From Trema orientale (Eukaryota; Streptophyta; Magnoliopsida; Rosales; Cannabaceae), in NCBI GenBank assembly GCA_002914845.1, contig JXTC01000111.1, positions 436,853-500,852 on the forward strand: a DNA stretch of 64,000 bases. Direction: 5' to 3'. Positions 43,878-54,887 of the stretch are shown in pieces. Position 1 is the first letter of the stretch; every line of letters starts with the position of its first letter. The notes beneath the pieces were generated by a model, which had not been told where the DNA came from, ran no database searches, and saw only the letters and a list, made by a program, of their open reading frames with translations. The position numbers were made by a program, and so were the translations under genes.

Positions 43878-45265
43878 CTTCAAGAAGAATGAAGCTAAAC
43901 ATGGGATGCGGTAAAATCCAAGCTCTGCCAACTACTTTTCTAGTTGATATATTCGACAGCTTTGACAGTACATTAAAAATAAATATATGTAACAAGAAAA
44001 CTAATTATTTATGCTTTTTAGTAAGTCATACCAAGAAAACCGATTATTTAAATACTGGTCTATTTTTTTTTTTTTCCTTCTTTCTTTTTTCGGAAAGATA
44101 TGCCTGTTTAGTTTATTTATGCTTTTTAGAAACCGTTGTATCAACAAAATAGACTATATGTATTATATATATATATGGGCACTTACGTATTTTTTTTTAA
44201 CCTATTTAAATAGTATGTTTTTTTTTACGATAGAAATTAAAAATTAAAGTGAGAAAAGAATTAAATAATATATTTTTATTTTTATTTTTTTTAATTATTT
44301 ATAATAGTGGTTATATTATGATTCAATGGCTAAAAAAAGACTTTATAGGTAAAAAAAAGAAATCATACCAGAAAGAACGATTTTATGTTTTCTTTGGTCA
44401 TTTTGACATCTGAGCCCTCATCATCAGATATTTGAAGCAAAATGTCGAGGAAGTCCCTGGGAACATGAACATCATCTCCCTTCCTCTCTGCTCGATGCTC
44501 TTTAATGATATTCTCTACCATTTTGTCAAACTTGTCATGGATCCCCTTAGCCTTTTTCATAAGACCCTGCAAGTCTAAGTTCTTACAGAACCAAATGAAA
44601 TCAGAGACGTTAAACGTTCCAACGAGCTCTGCTGAGCCGTTCACCAACTCGGTGATCTCATCAGCTTCATCTTCAGTATGAACACACCTTTTGCTCATAA
44701 TCATTCTCGATATGATGCTATTGGTAAGCATTTTGAGCTCTTTTCCAACATCAACTGATTCATTCGACTCCGCCTTTTTAAGGATCGTTGATAGGAATCG
44801 CTTTCTTTCTTCGGTCCTAACTGGAAGAAGAAGATTAAGTGTTTGGCTTCCAAGGAGCCGAGACATGCACACTTTCTTCAAGAACTTCCAGTAAGGCCCG
44901 TAGGGGGCGAAGGTTAAGTCGAGGTCGGGATAAGAAACGTGCTTGAGGATACTTGGCGGAGGCCGGCTCGAGAAGGAAGCTTCGTGAGTTTTGAAAAACT
45001 CTTTGGCCATCTCCGGGGAGGAAGCCACTACACAAGGGACAGAGCCAAGAGAGATTTGCATTAAGGGTCCATAGCGGTTTGAGAGCTTGTAGAGAGATTG
45101 GTGTGGTAATGGACCAATGTGGTGAAGGTGTCCTATGATGGGAAGAGAAGATGGGCTTGGTGGAAGTTGAACCTTGGTTCGAGATTTTTTGAATATGGCT
45201 CGGATCACAATGGTGGAGACTACCCAAAGTAAGAAAAGTATGGTGTAATTTTGGAGATCTTCCAT
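42660..45265 (-). CDS. Cytochrome P450-2, CYP93-like monooxygenase (two exons)
   Basis: Exons 45265..44369 and 43286..42660, phase-0 intron, 507 aa. It is the paralogue of P450-1, with about 25 substitutions and one extra Val in the GDDVHVPRD loop. ER anchor about 5-27; LPPSP hinge; WKFLK in the C-helix (Lys rather than Arg; soybean CYP93A1, as I recall it, also has Lys); AGTNTS I-helix at 304-309 with Asn at the usual acid position; ExxR (KETLR), PERF and [10 protein letters not shown] with Cys449 as heme ligand. The predicted role is as for P450-1, an NADPH- and O2-dependent hydroxylation of a flavonoid-like compound at the ER; the substrate is unknown. All motifs are intact, so it is probably functional. 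Differences from P450-1 cluster in residues 8-26, while residues 27-108 are identical. Its membrane anchor is closer to psi-1 and psi-3 (VSTIxxRAI). It is convergent with P450-1. Confidence 0.93.
43287..44368 (-). other. Intron of P450-2 (1082 bp)
   Basis: GT (44368-44367) to AG (43288-43287). MITE copy F occupies its first part starting 10 bp after the donor. The last part (TGACTTTTTGAACT, ATTATGATC on the minus strand) matches the P450-1 intron. Also holds a (TA)n/(GA)n run at 43849-43877. Equal length to the P450-1 intron appears coincidental given the different insert. Confidence 0.85.
44177..44359. mobile_element. (TA)n-associated MITE family, copy F (partly truncated)
   Basis: The left end GGGCACTTACGTATTTTTTTT follows a TATATATATAT run. 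The centre carries the family words GTGGTTATATTATGATTCAATGGCTAAA, and the right end has TATAGGTAAAAAAAAG but lacks the last CTACTGGATTGG part. It sits 10 bp inside the P450-2 intron, next to the splice donor. Confidence 0.65.
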
Positions 45266-45276
45266 GGCTAAGTGCT

Positions 45277-45314
<38 letters not shown>

Positions 45315-45500
45315 GGGGGGGGTTAGGAACAAGATGTAGCAAAGAGGGTTATTCCTATATGTATAAGAAGAGGAAGTATCTTTGGCTTTTGTGGCCAATA
45401 TTATTGAGCCACAAAGATACTTCAAACACACTTTGGTCTAGACACTTGTATTTTCTGATGCAATGGCCAAGCCATCTATTTATAGATGGCCTTGTACGTG
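45266..45500 (-). promoter_or_regulatory. Core promoter and leader of P450-2
   Basis: On the minus strand TATAAATA lies at 45484-45477 within CATCTATAAATAGATG, about 212 bp before the ATG: a good TATA box. The leader contains a run of 9 C (45322-45314) and 35 A (45313-45279), ending 13 bp before the start codon. P450-1 has only CACCAAAGAAAAACAAAAG at this place. Flanking words TTGTTCCT and AATAATATTGGCC are shared with P450-1. Confidence 0.6.
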
Positions 45501-45872
45501 GGAACTGATTATGCTTCCTACGGTAGAAAGCATCTTGTAGCAAGCTTGACCAAAGCTTATTTGTCAAAGCTTTGAAGAGTAAACTAAATGTACATGCTGG
45601 AGAATACAATACAATATTTTCAAGTGCAACTGAAAAACAAAATATCAAAATAAAGAAGATAAAAGAATTTACGTGTTCAACAAAATTGTCTATTACTTTT
45701 GAAAAAAGAAGATCAAATTTATTAATAAATTCAAGTTTACAATCTCAAAATCCTAGGAGAATACATAAAAAAATTTAAGTAAATATTAAAGAAAATACTA
45801 AAGCTGACTTGTAATGTTTATTAGTATATAGTCTCTAATAAAGATAGGATCCACACTTTCAAATTTTAATTC

Positions 45873-46351
45873 GGGATAATATCAAAAAGGAAAAAACTCA
45901 TGAGTTTTAGCCTTTTATTAAAAAAAAACACGATTTTTCACTAATATCAAATAAAACCTTATATTTATTTTTGTTTATCAAATCTCACCAAATTCACATG
46001 TTAAAATTGTTGAAAGTGAATGTTTTTAACTTCTGAAACCATATAGCATAATTAAAAAAAAAAAAAACTATATGTTTGAAAGTTATTACTGTTGGATTAA
46101 TCCTATGAAATTATAGATTATTTTTTTTTAGATGGTTACCTTACCGCTATTTTTGTACATGTCAATAGATAATTTTAAAAAATAAAGACGATTCTGCTAT
46201 AATTTTGGACTCTAATTTTAACCATATATATGTGAATCCAATGAAATTTGACGGAATAACACAACTAGAAAATTTTATTTAATATTAATGAAAATGCACG
46301 ATTTTTTCGCTAAAAGATTAAAAATGGTCTGTTTTTTTATTGTATTATCCC
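45873..46351. mobile_element. MITE-like element with GGGATAAT termini
   Basis: About 479 bp. GGGATAAT at left and ATTATCCC at right, with inner arms rich in AAAAAxxxAAA and ATTTTTCxCTAA words in opposite orientation. Non-coding. Possibly related to 9291-9868. Confidence 0.45.
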
Positions 46352-46854
46352 ATTTAAATTCACATGTATATCTCATATTCTATTAATTATGTTGTTTGCT
46401 GTTAAGTACCACAAGCGCTATTAGCATTTATCAAATAATAAAATTGTTCGATGTCAATCCACTGAAAAACACTAATTTATTACACCAAATCTTATCGATA
46501 AGAGGAAACGTACTACAATAATTCATACAATATAAAAATTAGCCAAAAGTATGAAAATGAAATCCGAGTATTATTGTCCCAACAATACTAGTGAGAGACG
46601 TTTGGGCGTACATGCGTTCTGCGTGTTTGTGAGGGTTAATTAATTACAATTTTTTAATCTCTTTATTTTATTAGGGAAAATTATTTGTCGCCTTCACTTA
46701 TGCCGGACGTAGGCCAAAAGACCAAACCGAGATACCAAACCATATAAAATCTCGTGTCATTTTCTAGTTGCTTCAAACTACTTTTTTCCCCCAAAAAAAA
46801 AAAAAAAAACACTACTTTTTTTCGAAATTCTTTTTATTTTTTATTTTTCCAATC

Positions 46855-47350
46855 TGAAGTATCCACTCTTTTTGGCAGTTTTCGTGAAAAATCTCAACAT
46901 GATGCAATTATTTATCTTTTATTTCCAGGAAAAAGGGCCATTTTTTTAATTTGGGGGTGGTTGCAAAGTTCTAGAATAAGTGGGTATTTTTCTTTTTATG
47001 TCGGCGCCGTGTATATGGGAAATAAGGCTTAAGACTTCTATTTATTATCACTTTTTCATAGAGACTATATGGTAATTCCAAATTATATCACTTTCGTGAG
47101 AATTGTTCTCGTTTTAGAATTACTCACAAATGACAATCTCAACTGAAATAATACTAGTTTACTAGTTTTTTTCTTCTTCTATTAATTTGAAATAATTCTT
47201 GTCTGGAATTATGCAACGGAGACAGCAATGCATTATTGGGCAATATGGTCCATTTTGGAGATTTCCCAAAGAAAAAGTCAAGTAGATGTAAAAAAAAAAG
47301 CAGCCCTTTCAACAAGTGTCCAAATTGTCAATCATGTTGAATAGTAGACC
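46855..47350 (-). other. Distal 5' flank of P450-2 shared with the other copies
   Basis: Homologous to 25786-25935 (inverted) and to 41040-41600. It lies 1.6 kb from the P450-2 start but only about 0.1-0.2 kb from psi-3, so sequence was inserted or deleted between (the 45873-46351 MITE is part of this). An open frame at 46754-47032 has no family signature and is not kept between copies. Confidence 0.5.
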
Positions 47351-47352
47351 GG

Positions 47353-47628
47353 TATTAAAGTACCAAATTAATTCATTTTCGTCAACTCACAATAACAATA
47401 TCATAGCACTGTATTCAGTCCCTTCCCTTCAAATTGCATTTTATAAATTATATTTTCATCGACTCCTGGAAAAGAGCAGGAGGTGGGTTATATTAAAGTA
47501 CCAAATTAATTCATTTTCGCCAAGTCACAATAACAATATCAAAGCACTGTATTCAGTCCCTTCTCTTCAAATTGCATTTTATAAACTATATTTTCATCGA
47601 CTTCTGGAAAAGAGCAGGAGGTGGATTA
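47353..47628 (+). repeat. 138-bp tandem duplication
   Basis: Two head-to-tail units (47353-47490, 47491-47628), each beginning TATTAAAGTACCAAATTAAT and ending AAAGAGCAGGAGGTGG, with about 7 differences. An open frame through both (47316-47669) simply repeats itself. Confidence 0.92.
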
Positions 47629-49373
47629 TCATATATGAGACTTATAATTTCATTATAGACGTGATGTAGACGTGTATATGACGATTACGCTTCAAGAGGT
47701 GGGAGGAAAAAAAAAAAAACTTGAATCAAGATGCTTAAATATTGCATGGGGATGCATTAAAACAAATTTCAGAACTTCTATCTAATGACACATAGAGGAG
47801 CTAGAGAAAAGGAAGTGAAATCCAACCAACAAAATTATGGGGCCCAAGTAGAAAAAGGAATTGGTTTATGGGATCAATTGGGTAAGAAATAAATCTTTTT
47901 TTTTTTTTTTGATAACAAGGGTAAGAAATAAATCGATTTATAGTTATGTCTCGTGTTTTGGAAAAAAAAAAAAAAAAGAGACTTATTTCTTTATGCTATG
48001 TATAGAATTAAACATTAATTTTTGTTGTTTAGAAAGATAAGATAATCGGGATTTTCATTCAGTTTTGAGGAAATTAAGTTAAGAGTCGATTGTCTTTGTG
48101 CATATGTTACAAGTTTGTCAGCTGTTTTTATTTGTAAGAGTGGATTAGGTGGGAGCAAAGTTAAAAAAAAAAAAAAAGAAAAATCTTCCTAGAGTAGTGA
48201 TACCCGCAAAAAACAAAGGACTATTAACTTTTTTAGAGTGGGCCTTTTGTACCACATAGCAGCCTCGCCCATGACATGCAGCGCACAAGCTGGTTCTTGC
48301 TTGGACTGCTTTAATGATAGATAGTCATTGGCTCTTTTCATTAAGCAGAGATCTCAATGTATTCATTTTTTCTCTTATTATTTAAGAACTTCTACTATTT
48401 GAAAAAGAAGTCGCATAGAAGATTAGACATTTCTACACATTTTTTTAATCGAATTTCTAGAACATGTGAAACTAGCTAGTAATTGTAAAGAAAGAAGTAT
48501 ATTATTATGTATATATAACCCCTCACACCAAATATTACGGCTTTATTCGGAACATCACCTACTAAGATTGAAGGCTAAATTGACTATTCTATTAGCAGTC
48601 ATTTTTGTCTTATCGTATTGGTTATTATTTTTTGAATTATACTACGATCAGTCGCGTCTTAACGATCCCAATCATCTATCACTATGGAACTCATTGTACA
48701 ACCCAATAGATCCTACAATAATAGTCGGTCAAAATTCGTCAGATGCATCAGTCGCGTCTGATTGTAATACGCCTATTATTATTATTGTTATATTTATTTG
48801 TTTTTTTGCGGACAAGAAATAGACTTCTCTATCTAGAAATATACCACCCACCTAGTCGATAAACTAAATAGAATGGGGTGTCGGCTCATTACGTACTTGT
48901 AAGGTTTGACATAGCTCATGGAAATTAATTTCTTTTTTTTTTCCGACACATTATTACTATTTTTCTGCTTTTTTCTTTTTACTCATTTTACTGACTATAG
49001 GCCTTGAGTTTAAGGCTCTATTTGGTAAAGGAAAAAGATAGAGGAAAGAAAATTTAGAATAGAGGATGTAAGAGATGAAAAACAGAGAGTTAAGGAAAAA
49101 GCGAGAGAGGGGAAAAAAATAGTCGGGGCCTATAGAAAAAACTTGTAAAAATGTAATTATTAATTTATCGATAATTTTAAAAAAAAAGACTATTATATTC
49201 CAAATTATTAAATTATGATTTTATGAAATGCTCATTTCTTTCCTTCAAGGAAAAACATTTTCTTTTATATTGCTTTTATTTTCTCTCTCATTTTTTTTCT
49301 TTCTTTTCTTTCATGTTTCTTTCCTTCTTATCGAATATTTAGTTCAAATATTAATTGCATTATATGTGTGTGT
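47629..49373. other. Intergenic, no supported gene
   Basis: T-rich and A-rich homopolymers (47899, 47961, 48162). An open stretch at 48466-48822 with two hydrophobic segments lacks an ATG start and is not called a gene. A 13-bp word ATCAGTCGCGTCT occurs in it twice (about 48648 and 48748). Confidence 0.4.
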
Positions 49374-50496
49374 TTATGCAATAATTGGCACAACCGAATT
49401 AAAAGTCCTGTCCCATAAGGCATCAATTTCCACAATATCCACACTAATATTAGAACTAGCCACAAATCGGAGACCCTTTTGAACAGCTAAGAGTTCGACA
49501 ACCTCCACACTGAAATGAATATTCAACTTTTTTGACAAAGCAGCCATTACTGATCCCGTATGATCCCGGAAAATGACACCAATACCAATACTACCTCTAT
49601 TAGGGCGAATAGCAGCATCTGAATTCATTTTAATTGTGTTAAGAGCAGGGGAGAGCCATCTGATGATAGATTCTTGAGCATTCACTCCAGCTTCATAGAT
49701 ACTAGCTTGACAGCCTTATACTCTTTAATAAAAGAATCTGCGAAGGAAACCACCAAAGAGGTATCGTTGGGAGACCCTCCATATAATACCTTGTTTCTGT
49801 CAAACCAAAGACACCACATCAAAACACAAATTCTTTCCAAATTACCACAAGGCGTTACTTCAGAGAGATAAGCTAAGATGTCTGAACAATACTGTGAGGG
49901 GGCCACAACCCGGCTTTTTTTCACATTGACTTTGCATTCGCATAAGAAAATAAAACATGGGAGCACGATTCCCTTTGGCCATAATAAACACACCAAGGAT
50001 TGATGGGGACTTGACGACAGAGGAGATTGAATCCAGATGATAAGGCCTCGTAGAAAGCTCTCCAGATGAAGACTCGTATCTTAGGAGGGACATCAAGCTT
50101 CCAAAGGAGTTTCCACTATAAAAAGAGAGAAAAATAGCTAGGGCCTATCTAATTAATAATTTCATGCAAGAGAAGATTATACCTACTCCGAACTATATAA
50201 GAACCGTTCTCTTCGTAATACCAGATCATTTTATCTTCTCTATCCCGGATGCTAAGTGGAATTATTTTTACAACCTCCACGTCAATAGGCCACAAAACAT
50301 TATCTACTATCCTATCATTCCAAATCCCTAGCCCTGCAAATAAGTCTCGAACTAGAAGATTCTCATTCAATCTCGGAGTGATTGGTAGAAAAGAAACTGG
50401 CCGAGGTAACCAAGGGTCTCGAAAAACTTTAACAGTTCTGCTATCTCTAATTCTCCAGTGAAGACCTTTATGCAATAAATCCCATCCCCAGAGCAA
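49374..50496 (-). pseudogene. LINE ORF2 C-terminus: zf-RVT and RNase H, broken
   Basis: WRIRDSRTVKVFRDPWLP at about 50460-50405 marks the region after RT. The zinc-binding zf-RVT follows in shifted frames (50096-49860). A plant-LINE RNase H (KMNSDAAIRPNRGSIGIGVIFRD, with the catalytic Asp and a VEVVELLAVQKGL segment containing Glu) is at 49685-49374. Confidence 0.85.
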
Positions 50497-51008
50497 ACTC
50501 TTCCAAAGATAAGAGGAACTTTTTTTTATCTTTTTGCAGAAAGGAAATATTCATCTCAAAGATATTTTCCTTTCAGAATATGAGCTGCTAATGAATTTGG
50601 ATCTTGAAAGATGCGCCATGCTACTTGGCAACTAAGGATTGATTAAACAGGCCTAAATCTCTGAATCCTAACTCTCCCAAAGACTTGAGTAGACAAATCT
50701 TATTCCAACGAATCTAAGCAATTTTGTTATGCCTTTCTCTAGAACCCACCAAAATCTCAGTAGGATAGATCGCAATTGATCCCGCAGTGTAACATGGACT
50801 TTAAAGATGCTCATGACGTAATTTGGGATAGTTTGGAGCACTGCCTTGATAAGCACTTCCCTACCCCTAGATGAAAAAAAGCCTCTTTTCTACCCTTGAA
50901 TTCTTTTCCAAACTCAGTCTTTTATTGAGGAAAAGGTCTTCCTCTTATTTCTCCCAATAACCGTCGAAAGACCAAGATAGACGTCGTGCTGTTTGGCATG
51001 ATCAAGAC

Positions 51009-53243
51009 CTAAAATCGCCCCCACATTAGGGCTGAAGCTGACCTACCCAAATTTATTTGTTGACCTGATGCTTTCTCATACTTAGAAAAGATATCTTGAA
51101 TAACATAACAATCCTCCAACTTAGCTATGGTGAACACAATTGAATCGTCAGCAAAGAAAAGATGACTAACACAAGGACCCGATCTTGCAGCTTGCATGCC
51201 TCCCACATCCCTTCTTTGCTCTGCCATCCGAAGAAAAGAAGAGAAACCTTCAACACATAAAAGGAATAAGTATGGGGATAGAGAACACCATTGATGTAGA
51301 CCTCTAGAAAGAGAGACATGGCCGTAAGGAACACCATTAACCATAAATGCAAAGCTAGCCATCGAGATACAACTATTTACAAGTGAGATCTAGTGACTAG
51401 GGAACCCATCTTTCCTATGACTTTATAAATATAACACCACTCTACCCGGTCATAGGCCGTGTTCATATCTAATTTCAGCGCTAAGAATCCTTTGTTACTA
51501 TTACTATGCTTGTTCATTAAAGGAAGGAGTTCAAATGCTGCAATCCCATTGTCGATAATAAGGCAATCCAGAATAAAAGCACTCTAGTTCAAGGAAATCA
51601 AATCTAAAAGAACAAGCTTTAACCAGTTGGCAATGGTTTTAGTGACTAGCTTGTAGACCATATTACAAAGACTTATAGGATGAAAATTAGCTACAACCTT
51701 AGGCTTCTTTTTCTTTTGGATTAAAATCATATTAGTGGTGTTCACCACACGGATAGACTTCCCTCCATTTAGCACTGCCAAACACGCTTTCTACACCAAT
51801 CTGCCTGCTATCTCCCAATTCTTCTGGAAAAAAATAGCATGAAAACCATCAGGCCCAAAAGCTTTATTAAGTCCCATGTCCATAAGAGCACGATAGATTT
51901 CATCACTAGTGAAAGGCTGGTTGAGTATGGCAAGGTTTGCTTGAGAAAGAGACGGCTCTATGTGCCTCGTACTGACTTCTAATTCTTCATGTGAAGGAGA
52001 TCGAGTTTTAAAAAGATCCCCAAAATATTTTTCAAGAGTTCCGACGATTGCCTCTGTATTAGTGCATCAGCTGCCATCTTCATTCTTCAACAACCAAATC
52101 TTATTTTTTCTCTTTTCTGCTAGATGCTTTGGAATATAAGAATTTTGTAATTTTGTTTCCTTCTGATAGCTAATCAGCCCGCGATCTTTGTTTCCAATAC
52201 AACTCTTCTCTTCTCTATGAAGAAGATATTCCACTTCCTTTTCAAGGCATTTGATTTCGGGCATATGAAAAGCACAATAGGATTCATCATAAAGGAACAC
52301 TAGATGATCCTATTTTTGTTTGAGCTATTTATGCTAATGACCAAATTTTCCGCTACTCCATTTTTTAAGAGCTTCTGCATAACCATAAAGCTGAAAGCTA
52401 ACAAATTAGAGGAGGTTATTGTCGTCATTGGTTCCATACATACCCTAGTTACATCACACCACATCTCTACACTCATGCTTTCTCACCCAGAAAGGTTCAA
52501 AATGAAAGGGTCTTTTACCAGGTTGGAAGCCAAGTTGACTTTTCCCATTCAGAATAAGATGAATCGAACGATGATCAAAATATAAATAGTCAAGATTAGT
52601 CACCTCTGCCTTTGAAAAAAATCTCATTCCATCCTTCATCATAGAGGAATCGATCAAGACATTCTTGAACATTTACCCTCCCTTCCCTTTTATTATTCGA
52701 AGTGATCATCGGTCTTCAAAAGCCGAGGTCTGCTAGGCCACAATCAGATAACAATAACCTGAACTCCAAAATAGTTGAATCATGTTTTTTAGTACTGCCG
52801 ATTTTCTCCCGAGAAGAAAGTATTTCATTAAAATCATCCCCACAGAGTCACAGAGTATTGCTTAAACCTTTCAAGCACCGAAGGAGTTGCCACGAAAAAC
52901 GTCAATTAGCTGAATTCGGATTTCCATAAAATCCTGTAAATCTCCATATCTTACTATTAAGATCCTTGACAATAGTATCAATATGGCCTTTTCAAAAAGA
53001 ATAAATGGTCACATCCTAATTGTCATTCCATAATAACATCAAACCACTACTTCTTTCAACACTATCTACTACTAGCCTATTTGAGAAACCAACTAACCTC
53101 TTAATATTATTAGCCCACACATCTACTAGTCTAGTCTCAGATAAGAAGACTAGATTAGGGGAAACTATTCGAATAAGACTACAAAGAGCTGATAACGTGT
53201 AAAGCTTTCCCAAGCCCTGCACGTTCCCACAAAGGATACTCAT
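51009..53243 (-). pseudogene. LINE ORF2 endonuclease and reverse transcriptase, broken
   Basis: The endonuclease start (residues NVQGLG, then LSETR, the Glu being a metal ligand) is at 53243-53150. RT motifs follow. The RQGCPLSPYLF box has decayed to HQWCSLSPYLF, while FADD is intact. At least six breaks occur, for example near 53016, 52450, 52067, 51584 and 51370. It would have copied its own RNA at the nick; now inactive. Confidence 0.85.
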
Positions 53244-54728
53244 TGGGTCCAGCGGTTCTCCACCGCAAAACTCGCTGAAAACATATCAAGATCTCCTGAC
53301 TCCGCGACCATTATACCATGGTATTTCTTCACCCCAGGACCATCCTCCAAATTTTCTATCAAAAGCTTATGTTTCACTTCTAGGATCTATTTTGTATTTA
53401 TTGAAGAATCTGCAACTAGTCGTGATTGCCTATGCCTGGGGGATTTATGAGCTCTACCAGGAATTTTTTGTTGGCATGGAGAGGTATTCATTTTTAGAAG
53501 ATGACCAATTTTTGGGCTGAGGACTGACACCATATTACTCAGACTTTTGGTGTTTTTTCCTTTTATCACTCGTTTTCACTTTTTATGCTTAACAGAGCCC
53601 AAATATGATTGCATCCCAAGTTCCTTTTTAAAAATGCGGCCCAATATTTGGTTGTTCATATTTAGGACCATTCTGTCTTCTACGCAGTAATTTTCAACAT
53701 TCTTGAGATGATTGGTATCTGAAATCACAAGGTTGACATCTAAAGAATTTTTAGTGGGAGTAGCACTTACCTTGGTAGTGGCCAATTTTAAATTCAATAG
53801 AGTCTCCACCCACTCCGACATAGCAGTTATTATGTTCCCTGCATATGTCTCCTGAATTGTCTCCTAGTGGGGCTCTTTTAGTGTCGTCAGTGTTTTGCTA
53901 TTTGTAGATCCGTCATGAATGAGTTTCTGCTGGGACCTATTTTGAAACACTATTTTCATCGCCGATTTACCTTCAATGGCACTAGTAGTTATGACCTGGA
54001 GGTTCATCTGACTAACGTCAAGGTTCTTACCACCTTTCTGGGTTAACCTACTTTTGTGGTTGGCTATAGTATTGTTCCTTAACAGCTCTTGCTCTTCATC
54101 CCATTTACGAAGTTCTTTGAAATGGGGTCTTGACTCACCATCCGACCCCCAATCGATAGTATCAAAATTCCTGTCAACTTTTGCCTTCGAGTAAGAAATT
54201 ATCTGATCGCACTGCTTCTTGTCTCTCCTCCTTTCTTTAAAAGTATGGGATCTTGGTACCGAGGCATTCAACCATGGGCCATATTTTTTCTTTGCTAGAC
54301 ACTGGGGATCCTTCCTGTCACAAATGGGCATTGAAAATAATGAATCTTACCATCCTTTTGAAGAAAATAAAAAGAAAAAGAAACACAATCCAACTCTCCC
54401 AGCTGACTGAAAAAATTAATAAGGAAGGTAAGCAAGTTTATAGTGATACCTCCTCACCCAAAACATTAAGAGTGACACTTTTGAAGTTGTAAAAGAACTT
54501 CAAAATCAATGAAGTTATAACCATTAATTATTTATATTATTCTTTTAGTTTAGTATAATGTCGGTTGTTTGCTTTCCATTCTTTTAATTTCAACAATTAA
54601 TTGTTTCTTTATAAAAAGTAGTTCATATTTAAATAAATTAATAATGATAGCCAAAAGTATTTTTTTCAATCAAGTTTGATTAATGGTGAGAATGTTTTTG
54701 TAAATTTTAGAATTTAGAAAAATATTTG

Positions 54729-54887
54729 CACTGCAAAAAATCTTATTTTTAGTGAAAACAAAAATCGTGACTGAAAGTGAAAAAATCGTGACTAAAAGAA
54801 TGCCATCATCATCCTCGACTAAAAATTTAAGTCAGAAAAACGACAATTTATTGTGATTAAATATACTTTTAGTCGCAAAAAGTTTCA
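54729..54887. mobile_element. CACTA (En/Spm) transposon end
   Basis: CACTGCAAAAAATCTTATTT at 54729 is a near-canonical CACTA terminus, followed by subterminal AGTGAAAACAAAAATCGTGAC, ATCGTGACTAAAAG and ATATACTTTTAGTCGC words. The other terminus is not seen, so it is a fragment truncating the dispersed repeat at 54888. Confidence 0.7.

Larger units (their letters stand above)
49374..54335 (-). mobile_element. Decayed L1-type LINE retrotransposon
   Basis: Reading on the minus strand: ORF1 C-terminal part with a CPxC-like knuckle remnant and YGPWLNAS (54331-53864), a disordered linker (53821-53387), an APE-like endonuclease starting ILCGNVQGLG with PNLVFLSETR (53243-53016), more endonuclease (52672-52454), reverse transcriptase with FHPISLCNMVYK (about 51700-51650) and catalytic FADD (51155-51144), zf-RVT (50496-49900), and a C-terminal plant RNase H (49685-49374). 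Stops and frameshifts interrupt every domain. No clear target duplication or 3' poly(A) was found. It is 5' truncated in ORF1. Confidence 0.9.

Noticed and set aside
46754-47669. Two open frames upstream of P450-2
   Set aside because: One lies in a flank shared non-codingly with other P450 copies; the other is created by a 138-bp tandem duplication.
48466-48822. 118-codon + strand open frame with two hydrophobic segments
   Set aside because: It opens on GTG and contains no ATG. The nearest ATG (48464) is followed at once by TGA. No family motif, so no gene is supported.
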